In this document: in pieces, positions 43,411 through 51,468 of the stretch
How the letters are laid out: the number at the start of each line of letters is the position of its first letter
Numbering within the stretch: position 1 is the stretch's first letter
From: Rhodobacterales bacterium
GTDB lineage: Bacteria; Pseudomonadota; Alphaproteobacteria; Rhodobacterales; Rhodobacteraceae
Reading direction: 5' to 3'
Length of the DNA stretch: 64,000 bases
NCBI GenBank assembly: GCA_017303485.1
Contig: JAFLCY010000001.1
Location: forward strand, 124,001 to 188,000
The notes under the pieces: model-generated
Told to the model about the DNA's origin: nothing
The model's database searches: none
Seen by the model: only the letters and a program-made list of their open reading frames with translations
Position numbers and translations under genes: made by a program

Positions 43411-44178
43411 ATGTCGAAGATCATTCTGGAAACCCGTGGTCTGACCAAGCACTACGGCGGTGTGCATGCGCTGGAGGACGCGAACTTCATCCTGCACGAG
43501 GGCGAACATGTCGCCGTCGTCGGAGACAACGGGGCGGGGAAGTCCACCTTCGTGCGGCAGGTTACGGCGGTAGAACAGCGCTCGGGCGGCGATGTCATCT
43601 TTGACGGCCAGCCGGTGCATTTCTCCGGGCCCTTGGAGGCGCGGCAGGCAGGCATCGAGACTGTTTTCCAGACACTCGCGCTGGCCGACGATCTGGATGT
43701 GCCGTCGAACCTGTTCCTTGGGCGGGAGTTGTTCAAGTTCAAGCTGGGGCCGTTTAGCTGGCTGGACCGCAAGACGATGCGTGACCGGACAATGGAGGCG
43801 CTGAAGACGACCGCGGTGAAGATCCCCAACGTGGACAACCCGATCCGCAACATGTCGGGCGGGCAGCGACAGTGCGTCTCCATCGCGCGGACGGCGGCTT
43901 TTGCGTCAAAGCTGGTGATCATGGACGAACCGACTGCCGCGCTGGGGGTGCAGGAGACGGCGCAGGTCGAGAACATCATCCGCGGCCTGAAGGAGCGCGG
44001 CATCCCGATGATCCTGATCAGCCACAACCTGCGGCAGGTCTTCGATCTGGTGGACCGGATCGTTGTCTTCCGCCGGGGCCGCATCGTGGCGTCCTTGCGG
44101 AAGGACGAGACCGACGGCAATGACATCGTAAGCTATATCACGGGCGTCAAGGGCGGCACCGACGCCGCCTACGCCTGA
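43411..44178 (+). CDS. Sugar ABC transporter ATP-binding protein, single ABC domain
   Basis: 255 residues with one cassette: Walker A GDNGAGKST (38-46), signature MSGGQRQCVSIAR (148-160) and Walker B VIMDEPTAALG. Most CUT2 importers use a 500-residue double cassette, so a homodimer, as for FrcA-type fructose importers, is expected here. Start 4 bp after the permease stop. Energises uptake of the ligand bound by the protein at 41241-42182. Confidence 0.9.
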   Translation: MSKIILETRGLTKHYGGVHALEDANFILHEGEHVAVVGDNGAGKSTFVRQVTAVEQRSGGDVIFDGQPVHFSGPLEARQAGIETVFQTLALADDLDVPSNLFLGRELFKFKLGPFSWLDRKTMRDRTMEALKTTAVKIPNVDNPIRNMSGGQRQCVSIARTAAFASKLVIMDEPTAALGVQETAQVENIIRGLKERGIPMILISHNLRQVFDLVDRIVVFRRGRIVASLRKDETDGNDIVSYITGVKGGTDAAYA

Positions 44179-44217
44179 GGTTCAATGGCCGGGGTGATCC
44201 CGGAGCAAGGAGAGACT

Positions 44218-45219
44218 ATGACGATCAGGTTCGGGCTTCTGGGTGCGGGGCGCATCGGGAAAGTTCATGCGAAGGCGGTGACGGGCAATCCGGCCGCGAA
44301 ACTGGTGGCGGTGTCGGATGCGATGGCTCCGGCAGCCAAGGCGATTGCGGACCAGTATGGCTGCGAGGTGCGGACTATCGACGCAATTGCGGCGGCAAAG
44401 GATATCGACGCGGTGGTGATCTGCACCCCGACCGATACCCATGCCGACCTGATCGAGCAGTTCGTGAAGGCCGGGAAAGCGGTGTTCTGTGAAAAGCCAA
44501 TCGACCTGTCGCTGGCCCGGGTGAAGCAGTGCCTTGAGGTGGTGCGCGCCAACAAGGGCACGCTGATGGTCGGCTTTAACCGCCGCTTCGACCCGCATTT
44601 CGGCGCGGTCCGGGGCGAGATCGACAAGGGGACCATCGGGACGGTCGAGATGGTGACGATCACCAGCCGCGATCCGGGTGCGCCTCCGCTGGACTATATC
44701 GGGCGGTCGGGCGGGATCTTCCGCGACATGACGATCCATGACTTCGACATGGCACGGTTCCTCTTGGGCGAGGAAGTCTCCGAGGTTTCGGCGATGGCGG
44801 CGGTTCTGGTCGACCCGGCGATCGGCAAGGCGGGAGACAGCGATTCCGTCCAGGTGATGCTGAAGACGGCATCGGGGAAGATGGCGGTGATCTCGAACTC
44901 GCGCCGGGCGACCTATGGCTACGACCAGCGGATCGAGGTGCATGGGGCGAAAGGGGTCGTCTCGGCCGAGAACCAGCGGCCGGTGTCCATCGAGGTGGCG
45001 ACAGGCGCGGGCTACACACGGCCGCCGCTGCATGACTTCTTCATGACCCGCTATACCGAGGCCTATGCCGCCGAAATCGCCGCCTTCATCGACGCGATGG
45101 GCGGCAAGGCAAAGGCTTCCCCTTCCGGCGAGGATGGGCTTCTGGCTCTGGCTCTGGCCGAGGCGGCGCTGAAATCGGTCGCCGAGGGTCGCGTCGTGAA
45201 GATGAGCGAGATCCTGTAG
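44218..45219 (+). CDS. iolG: Inositol 2-dehydrogenase-like oxidoreductase (Gfo/Idh/MocA)
   Basis: NAD-dependent oxidation of myo-inositol or a related cyclitol to the inosose. 333 residues. Rossmann motif FGLLGAGRIGKVHAKA (5-20), cofactor motif CEKPIDLSL (about 91-99, E92-K93-P94) and the substrate/catalytic region DMTIHDFDMARFL typical of IolG/MocA. ATG at 44218 has AAGGAGAGACT upstream. Last gene of the locus; downstream iolB/C/D/E genes are not in the window. Confidence 0.85.
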   Translation: MTIRFGLLGAGRIGKVHAKAVTGNPAAKLVAVSDAMAPAAKAIADQYGCEVRTIDAIAAAKDIDAVVICTPTDTHADLIEQFVKAGKAVFCEKPIDLSLARVKQCLEVVRANKGTLMVGFNRRFDPHFGAVRGEIDKGTIGTVEMVTITSRDPGAPPLDYIGRSGGIFRDMTIHDFDMARFLLGEEVSEVSAMAAVLVDPAIGKAGDSDSVQVMLKTASGKMAVISNSRRATYGYDQRIEVHGAKGVVSAENQRPVSIEVATGAGYTRPPLHDFFMTRYTEAYAAEIAAFIDAMGGKAKASPSGEDGLLALALAEAALKSVAEGRVVKMSEIL

Positions 45220-45614
45220 GGCTGCGTTCTGTCGGGAAGTTTTGCGTTTAGCGTCAGAAGGCGATGACTTCTTACGCTTGGGCCGCTGGCGCTGCGAACT
45301 GAGCAAACGGGCAGAGTCCGGGGCGTCAGCTGGCCTTTTCGGATCATCTTCGCCACGGCGATGTCCTTGTGCATGGTGGTGGCCGATGCGAAGTGGACTT
45401 GCCCGGCTTTGGTGGAGAGCGTTCGGCTCACCTTTCGGGCCTTTCGCTCGAAGGCGCTGGGGCTTTGGAAGCCGAGCCATGAATGTCGCCTGACCGGGTC
45501 ATGGAACCCGTCGATGCATCTGGAGGCGGCGGTTTCGGCCTGATGGCGGGGCCGCCATGCAACAGCCCAGATCAACCGGCACCTCACTCGGTTCACCGGC
45601 ATCACGCTACCGCG
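45220..45614. other. Gene-poor interval containing an insertion-sequence relic
   Basis: About 395 bp with no intact gene between iolG and the alpha/beta hydrolase. The only recognisable content is a minus-strand fragment of an IS3-family transposase (45426-45518). No terminal inverted repeats or target duplication were identified, so the ends of the old element are unknown. Confidence 0.6.
45426..45518 (-). pseudogene. IS3-family transposase (OrfB) C-terminal relic
   Basis: The minus-strand translation of this stretch contains IDGFHDPVRRHSWLGFQSPS followed by AFERKA. It matches the conserved C-terminal end of IS3-family OrfB integrases, where a Y/F-N-P/R-RRHS-LG-SP-F/Y-E pattern follows the catalytic Glu. 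Nothing of the catalytic DDE core remains in frame, so this is a dead remnant. It marks a former insertion between two transport loci. Confidence 0.6.
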
Positions 45615-46484
45615 TCAGCGGCGATAACCCGCAAGGAACCGGCGCATCCGCGCCACGATCACGGGGGCGAGCAGCGGGGGGATGGTATGGCCCATGCCCT
45701 CGATGATCTCCAGCTCGGCCCCGGGAATAAGGGCAGCCAGGGCACGGCCATGCTCGGGGCCGATCAGCGTGTCATCAGCACCGTGGATGATGAGGACCGG
45801 CAGGTTGACCCGGCGCAACCGCTCGCGGCGGTCGGGGGAGCGGACGACGGCCAGAAGCTGACGGTTGACCCCATCGGCATCGTGGCCGCGATCCCAGGCC
45901 CGCGCGGCCTTGTCACGGAAATAGCTGTCAGGCGCGGGGAAACCCGGACTGCCCCAGTCGGTGAACCCCGCGACGGCCTCGGCGATGTAGTCCTCGCGCC
46001 CGACGCGGTCGAGGATCAGCCGGTCGGCGTTCGCGATCCTTGACGGCTCGGCGCTGGACATGACGACCGTGGCGCTGAGCAGCCGGTCAGGATGGGCGAT
46101 CATCAGCTGCTGCGTGACCATCCCGCCCATCGAGATGCCGAAGACATGGGCGCGGTCATAGCCCAACCCCGTGATCAGCGCGGCGACATCGTCTGCCATG
46201 TCGGGCAGGCCGTAGGGCGCCACGACCTCCTCACCGGCCTTCAGCCGGGCGCGGATCTCGTCCGGGGTGGGGTGCGGGCCGGGGCCGGGCACCCGGCTGG
46301 TCAGGCCGACATCGCGGTTGTCGAAGGTGATGACGCGGTAGCCCGCCGCCGCGAAACCGGCGATCAGGTCTTCCGACCAGTGAGTCAACTGGCTGCCAAG
46401 GCCGGTGATCATGACCAGCGGCGGCCCGTCCGGTGGCCCGGCCAGTTCGTATTCGATGGAAATGCCGTTCGCCTGCAGTTTCAT
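45615..46484 (-). CDS. Alpha/beta hydrolase
   Basis: 289-residue alpha/beta-hydrolase-fold protein. The nucleophile elbow is GISMGGMV (about residue 117), the acid lies in IIHGADDTLIGPEHG and the base in EGMGHTIPP near the C-terminus; VITFDNRDVGLTSR forms the conserved NRD oxyanion region. This DNRD/GxSMGG pattern is common in esterases and lactonases. Lies 13 bp downstream of the peptide-type ABC ATPase gene and is probably the last gene of the amide/peptide transport operon. Substrate unknown. Confidence 0.85.
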   Translation of the reverse strand: MKLQANGISIEYELAGPPDGPPLVMITGLGSQLTHWSEDLIAGFAAAGYRVITFDNRDVGLTSRVPGPGPHPTPDEIRARLKAGEEVVAPYGLPDMADDVAALITGLGYDRAHVFGISMGGMVTQQLMIAHPDRLLSATVVMSSAEPSRIANADRLILDRVGREDYIAEAVAGFTDWGSPGFPAPDSYFRDKAARAWDRGHDADGVNRQLLAVVRSPDRRERLRRVNLPVLIIHGADDTLIGPEHGRALAALIPGAELEIIEGMGHTIPPLLAPVIVARMRRFLAGYRR

Positions 46485-46497
46485 GTCGCGTCCTTCG

Positions 46498-48108
46498 TCA
46501 ACTCTTCTGCGCCGCCAGAACCGATGTCAGCCAGCCCGGGTCCATGCGCGGGACCGAGTTCAACAGCAGCTCGGTATAGGCCGGATAGGGCGGCGCGAAG
46601 ATCTCGTCGCGCGTCCCGGCCTCGACCACTGAGCCCCGGTGCATCACGACCACATCGTCAGCGATGGCGCGCACCGTTTCAAGGTCATGGGTGATGAACA
46701 TGTAGGTCAGCCCCATGTCGGATTGCAGCCGCTGCAAGAGCTTCAGGATCCCCTCGGCGACGATCTGGTCGAGGGCTGACGTCACCTCGTCGCAGATGAT
46801 CAGTTGCGGTTCCGCCGCCAGCGCCCGGGCGATGCCGATGCGCTGCTTCTGGCCGCCCGACAGTTCGGAGGGAAAACGGTCGATGTAGCGGTCGGGTTCA
46901 AGGTCGATCTGGCGCAGGAGGTCGCGCACCCTCTCGCGCAGGGCAGAGCCGGAAAGGCCAAGGAAATGCGCGGCGGGGCGGCCGATGATCTCACCGATGC
47001 GCTGCTTGGGGTTCAGCGCAGTGTCGGCCATCTGGTAGATCATCTGGACCTGCCGCAACTGGTCGCGCGTGCGCTGGCGCACCCTGGGCGGCAAGGGCTG
47101 GCCGTTCAGGACGACCTGTCCGGCAACAGGCGCCAGCAACCCGGCCAGAACCCGCGCCACGGTCGACTTGCCCGAACCGGATTCCCCGACGATCGCCACC
47201 GTGCGGCCGCGGTGAAGGTCGATCGACACGTCCTTCAGCACGGTCTTTGCGCCATATGCGGCGGTCACGCCCGCTATGCGGACATGTGGCTGGTCCGCTG
47301 CCGGCGCTGGCCGGGCCGGCGCGGTGATGTTGCGGACGGCCCAGAGCGATTTCGTGTAATCCTCTTTCGGGTTGGAGAGGATTTCGGCGGTCGCAGCTTC
47401 CTCGACCTCTTCGCCCTTCAGCAGCACTTTGATGCGGTCGGCCATCTGCGCCACCACGGCCAGGTCATGGGTGATGTAGATGGCGGCGGTGCCGAATTCG
47501 CGCACCACCTCGCGGATCGCGGCCAGGACGCCGATCTGGGTCGTCACATCCAGCGCGGTGGTCGGCTCGTCGAAGATGATCAGGTCGGGGCGGCAGGACA
47601 TGGCCATCGCGGTCATCGCCCGTTGCAACTGCCCGCCCGAGACCTGGTGCGGATAGCGGAAACCGATCTGGTGCGGTTCGGGCAGGTGCAGCTTTTCGAA
47701 CAGGGCGACGCCGTCGGCCTCGGCCTCGGGGCGGGTCTTGACGCCATGTACGACCGGGGCCTCGGCATATTGGGCGATCAGCCGGTGCGCGGGGTTAAAA
47801 CTGGCCGCGGCCGATTGCGCGACATAGGCGATCCGCTTGCCGCGCAGGGGGCGAAGTGCCGCGTCCGGCTGCCCGAACAGTTCGATCCCGTCAAACTTGA
47901 TCGAGCCGGAAGCGATCCGGCAGCCGTCATGGACATGGCCCATCGCGGCAAGGCCCAGCGTCGACTTGCCTGCGCCGCTTTCGCCGATCAGGCCCAGCAC
48001 CTCGCCCCGTGCCAGCGTCAGGTCCACGCCCTTGACGATGGGCAGCCAGTTGCGACCGGTCTTGCCCTCGATCACCAGATCGCGGATTTGCAGAAGATCG
48101 TCAGCCAT
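46498..48108 (-). CDS. Peptide-type ABC transporter ATP-binding protein, fused DppD-DppF
   Basis: 536 residues holding both ABC cassettes that are separate proteins (DppD, DppF) in many systems. First domain: Walker A GESGAGKST (42-50), signature VSGGQLQRAMTAMAM, Walker B IIFDEPTTALD. Second: Walker A GESGSGKST, signature LSGGQKQRIGIARAL, Walker B IICDEVTSALD. Note the rare DEVTSALD. Encoded 12 bp after the DppC-like permease. Confidence 0.92.
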   Translation of the reverse strand: MADDLLQIRDLVIEGKTGRNWLPIVKGVDLTLARGEVLGLIGESGAGKSTLGLAAMGHVHDGCRIASGSIKFDGIELFGQPDAALRPLRGKRIAYVAQSAAASFNPAHRLIAQYAEAPVVHGVKTRPEAEADGVALFEKLHLPEPHQIGFRYPHQVSGGQLQRAMTAMAMSCRPDLIIFDEPTTALDVTTQIGVLAAIREVVREFGTAAIYITHDLAVVAQMADRIKVLLKGEEVEEAATAEILSNPKEDYTKSLWAVRNITAPARPAPAADQPHVRIAGVTAAYGAKTVLKDVSIDLHRGRTVAIVGESGSGKSTVARVLAGLLAPVAGQVVLNGQPLPPRVRQRTRDQLRQVQMIYQMADTALNPKQRIGEIIGRPAAHFLGLSGSALRERVRDLLRQIDLEPDRYIDRFPSELSGGQKQRIGIARALAAEPQLIICDEVTSALDQIVAEGILKLLQRLQSDMGLTYMFITHDLETVRAIADDVVVMHRGSVVEAGTRDEIFAPPYPAYTELLLNSVPRMDPGWLTSVLAAQKS

Positions 48109-48120
48109 GCCCTGCCCTCC

Positions 48121-48939
48121 TCAGCTTTTCAGGCCCGAAGCCTGATGCAGCTTCCAGTCCACGACAAAGTTCACCCCGACGGTCAGCCAGGCGATGGCAA
48201 TGGCGGGCAAGAGCGGCGTGACATCGCCGAAGGTGATCAGCGTGGCCGTGTCGCGCACCATCGAGCCCCAGTCCGCCGTGGGTGGCTGGATGCCAAGCCC
48301 AAGGAAGGACAGCGCCGAGAACACCAGGAAGACGAAGCAGAAGCGCAGCCCGAATTCCGCGATCAGCGGCGGCAGAACGTTCGGCAACACCTCGCGCCGG
48401 ATCAGCCACCACAGGCTTTCGCCGCGCGCCTGTGCCGCCTCGAAGAAATCCTGCACGGTCACGTCCACTGCGACCGCCCGCGCCAGCCGGAAGACACGGG
48501 TCGAATCCAGCACGGCGATGATCAGGATCACCGAAATGATGCTGGTGCCGAAAATGGTCAGCAGCAGAAGCGAGAAGATGAGCATCGGCACCGAGATGAA
48601 CACATCGACGATGCGCGAGATGGCCTGGTCGAGCCAGCCGCCCAGCGTCGCAGCCAGAAGCCCCATGAAAGTGCCCAGCGCGAAGGTCAGCGTGGTGGTG
48701 ATCAGCGCGAAACCTACGGTGTTGCGCGCCGCGTAGATCAGCCGCGAGAGCATGTCGCGGCCCAGGTTGTCGGTGCCGAGCAGGAACTCCCCGCCCCAGG
48801 GCGCGAACTTGCGGCCGACGACATCAGTCTCGCCATAGGGGGCGAGGATCGGAGCAAGGACCATCACGAAAAGATAGAGCGCGATGGTGATCATGCCGAA
48901 GCGGGCGCTGAGCGGGGCTTCGCGGAATGTCTGCCACAT
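48121..48939 (-). CDS. Peptide-type ABC transporter permease (DppC-like)
   Basis: 272 residues, inner membrane. N-terminal helix about 15-37, then EFLLGTDNLGRDMLSRLIYAARNT, the DppC signature, and a BPD_transp_1 domain with the EAA loop EAAQARGESLWWLI. Its start lies 3 bp after the DppB-like stop. Pairs with that protein as the membrane channel. Confidence 0.92.
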   Translation of the reverse strand: MWQTFREAPLSARFGMITIALYLFVMVLAPILAPYGETDVVGRKFAPWGGEFLLGTDNLGRDMLSRLIYAARNTVGFALITTTLTFALGTFMGLLAATLGGWLDQAISRIVDVFISVPMLIFSLLLLTIFGTSIISVILIIAVLDSTRVFRLARAVAVDVTVQDFFEAAQARGESLWWLIRREVLPNVLPPLIAEFGLRFCFVFLVFSALSFLGLGIQPPTADWGSMVRDTATLITFGDVTPLLPAIAIAWLTVGVNFVVDWKLHQASGLKS

Positions 48940-48942
48940 GGC

Positions 48943-49902
48943 CTAGCCCTTCCTGTGCATGAGGCGCGGATTGACGGCGATCGACAGCACATCCGCGGCG
49001 ATGTTCAGAATGATGTAGACCGAGGCGAAGATCAGGCAGGCCGCCTGCACCACCGGCACGTCTCGCTTGGACACGCTGTCGACCAGCAGTTGCCCAAGAC
49101 CGGGATAGACGAAGACCACCTCGACGACGACAACCCCGGTGATCAGATAGGCCAGGTTCAGCGCCACCACGTTGATGATGGGGGCAAGCGCGTTCGGCAG
49201 CGCATGGCGCAGGATCACCCGGGCGCGCGGCATCCCCTTCAGCCCCGCCATCTCGATATAAGGCCGTGCCAGCAGGTTGATGATCGCGGCCCGCGTCATC
49301 CGCATCATGTGCGCGGTGATCACCAGCGTCAGCGTCAGCGCCGGCAGGAAGGCCGCGTTCAGGAAGGTGCCAAGTGAGGCATCGTCGGGGATGTTCGCGA
49401 TGCTCGGCAGCCATTGCAGCTTGGCCGAGAAGACCAGGATCAGGATGTAGCCCACGAAGAATTCGGGGAAGGAGATCGTCATCAGCGTGATGACGTTCAC
49501 CCCCCGGTCGAACAGCGTGTTGCGGTAAAGCGCTGCCATCAGGCCAAGAGCGATGGAGACCGGCACCGCGATCACCGCCGCATAGGCCGCCAGTTTCAGC
49601 GTGTTGACCAGCCGCGCGCCGATCAGTTCGGCAATGCCGCGGCCATTGGCCATCGAGGTGCCAAAATCCCCCTGCAACGCCCCGCCAAGCCAGCTGAGAT
49701 AGCGGCTGACCAACGGCTCGTTCAGGCCAAGCTCCTCGCGCAGCTTGGCCACGGCCTCGGGGGTGGCGCGCTGGCCCAGAAGCTCTTGCGCCAGATCACC
49801 GGGCAACAGCGATACGGCGCCGAAGATCAGGATGGACACGGCAAAGAGCGTCAAGAGCCCCAGCGCGATCCGCGTTCCGGCAAGTTTAAAGAGCTGGGTC
49901 AA
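48943..49902 (-). CDS. Peptide-type ABC transporter permease (DppB-like), TTG start
   Basis: 319 residues with an N-terminal helix (about 8-28), LLPGDLAQELLGQRAT, and the DppB C-terminal domain (EMAGLKGMPRARVILRHALPNA). The open frame runs far into the amidase gene, but no ATG lies near the conserved N-terminus. A TTG at 49902 preceded by AAGGAGG (about 10 nt upstream) gives MTQLFKLAG and the usual length, so TTG is taken as the start. 14 bp after the amidase stop. Confidence 0.85.
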   Translation of the reverse strand: MTQLFKLAGTRIALGLLTLFAVSILIFGAVSLLPGDLAQELLGQRATPEAVAKLREELGLNEPLVSRYLSWLGGALQGDFGTSMANGRGIAELIGARLVNTLKLAAYAAVIAVPVSIALGLMAALYRNTLFDRGVNVITLMTISFPEFFVGYILILVFSAKLQWLPSIANIPDDASLGTFLNAAFLPALTLTLVITAHMMRMTRAAIINLLARPYIEMAGLKGMPRARVILRHALPNALAPIINVVALNLAYLITGVVVVEVVFVYPGLGQLLVDSVSKRDVPVVQAACLIFASVYIILNIAADVLSIAVNPRLMHRKG

Positions 49903-49916
49903 TGGGTTGCCCCTCC

Positions 49917-51374
49917 TTATCCTGCTGCAAGATGCATTTCCTGCTGCGTGGTCACATGCACGGCCGGCCGCCGCGCCGGATGGGGAAATGCGCGTTCGAC
50001 CTGCGACGCGATCTGCAACAGCCGCCCGTCCTGACCATAGGGTGCAACGATCTGCACGCCCACCGGCAGCGGCGAGGCGTCGGGAAAGACCGGCAGCGAA
50101 ATCGCCGGATCGCCCGAGATGTTGAAGACCCCGGCGAAACTGTCGTTCACATAGATCGTGCGATGCCATTCCTTCAGATCGACATCGTCGGGCGGGTTGA
50201 TCTCGTAATAGCCGACCGGAGGTGCGGGCTGCGGCGTGGTGGGCAGGACCAGCAGGTCGGCCCCCTCGAAGAAGCGGCCCACGACCTCACCCACGTCGCG
50301 AAAGACGGCGAGCGCGCGGATATAGGCCTCGGCCGACAGGGATTGGCCGTGGCGATACATCCGCAAGGTGCTGCCCAGAACGGTCTCACGGCTGATCGGG
50401 CGGCCAAAGCGGTCCGACAGGTTGCCCAGTCCGACCAGAAGGCCCGCGCTCCAGATATCCAGCGCAGCGTCGAGGAAGGCGGGAAAGTCGAACTCCAGCC
50501 GCACGGGGCGCACGTCATGGCCGTCGGCCGCCAGCATATCGACCACCCCCTGCACCGCCGCCGTGGTGGCGGCATCGGTGTCGTAGCCATACCACGATCC
50601 GGTGAGATATCCCACGCGCAAGGGGCCGGTGCGCTGGCCGGGATCGCCGAGCGGCGGCATCGGCAGGCGCGCGATGTCGGCGGGATGGCCGCCCTCCAGA
50701 CAGGCCAGCAGCCGGGCACAGTCACGCAGGCTGCGGGTCAGGGCGAAGGGCGTGGAAATGCCAACATGGGCGTCGGTGCGCGACCGCCCCTGCGAAATGC
50801 GCCCGCGCGTCGGCTTCAGCCCGACCAGCCCGCAATATGCCGCCGGAACCCGGATCGAGCCGCCGCCATCGCCGCCGCTGGCCACGGGGACGACCCCCGC
50901 AGCAACCACCGCCGCCGAACCGCCGGAGGAGCCGCCGGGAGTGCGGGTCACGTCCCAGGGATTGCGGGTGATCCCGGTGGCGAGGTTCTCGGTAACCCCC
51001 AGGAGTCCGAACTCCGCCGTTGTCGTGCGCCCGACGCTGACAAACCCCGCCGCGCGGTAGCGCGACCAGACCAGACTGTCGGTGCTATGCCGGTTGCCTT
51101 TGGCAAGAGGGCTGCCCATTTCCTCCAACCGCCCGGCCTCGCCCACGGCAAGATCCTTGTTCAGGATCGGCACCCCGGCAAAGGGCGCATCGGCAAGCGG
51201 CATGGGCCCTTCCAGCCGGTCGTCATAGGTCTCGACCACGGCCGACAGAGCAGGGTTCACCTGGGCCGCCGCAGTGATGGCAAGACGGGCCAGCTCGCCC
51301 GGCGTCACCTCCCGGCGCGCCACGAGCGCGGCAAGTCCGGTTGCGTCATGGCTGCTGTATTCGTCCATGTTCAT
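49917..51374 (-). CDS. Amidase (amidase signature family)
   Basis: Ser-cisSer-Lys hydrolase of 485 residues. The triad is intact: K73 (NKDL), S149 (GGSSGGS) and nucleophile S173 (GGDGGGSIR); spacing equals that in characterised family members. No signal peptide, so cytoplasmic. It is encoded inside the transporter operon between the binding protein and the permeases, which suggests that the importer brings in an amide or small peptide that this enzyme cleaves. Two alternative ATGs lie at 51374 and 51368. Confidence 0.9.
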   Translation of the reverse strand: MNMDEYSSHDATGLAALVARREVTPGELARLAITAAAQVNPALSAVVETYDDRLEGPMPLADAPFAGVPILNKDLAVGEAGRLEEMGSPLAKGNRHSTDSLVWSRYRAAGFVSVGRTTTAEFGLLGVTENLATGITRNPWDVTRTPGGSSGGSAAVVAAGVVPVASGGDGGGSIRVPAAYCGLVGLKPTRGRISQGRSRTDAHVGISTPFALTRSLRDCARLLACLEGGHPADIARLPMPPLGDPGQRTGPLRVGYLTGSWYGYDTDAATTAAVQGVVDMLAADGHDVRPVRLEFDFPAFLDAALDIWSAGLLVGLGNLSDRFGRPISRETVLGSTLRMYRHGQSLSAEAYIRALAVFRDVGEVVGRFFEGADLLVLPTTPQPAPPVGYYEINPPDDVDLKEWHRTIYVNDSFAGVFNISGDPAISLPVFPDASPLPVGVQIVAPYGQDGRLLQIASQVERAFPHPARRPAVHVTTQQEMHLAAG

Positions 51375-51468
51375 GGGGCGGGGCCTTCAATGATATCCGG
51401 CGCCGCACCAACCGAGGGCAATGCGGGCCGGAGGTTCTAGGGTGTTCCAGCTTGGCGAAGGGGCGGGA

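Noticed and set aside
46804..49377. Plus-strand open frame of 857 codons across the peptide transporter genes
   Set aside because: Spans several real minus-strand genes and has a repetitive, charged translation without recognisable domains.
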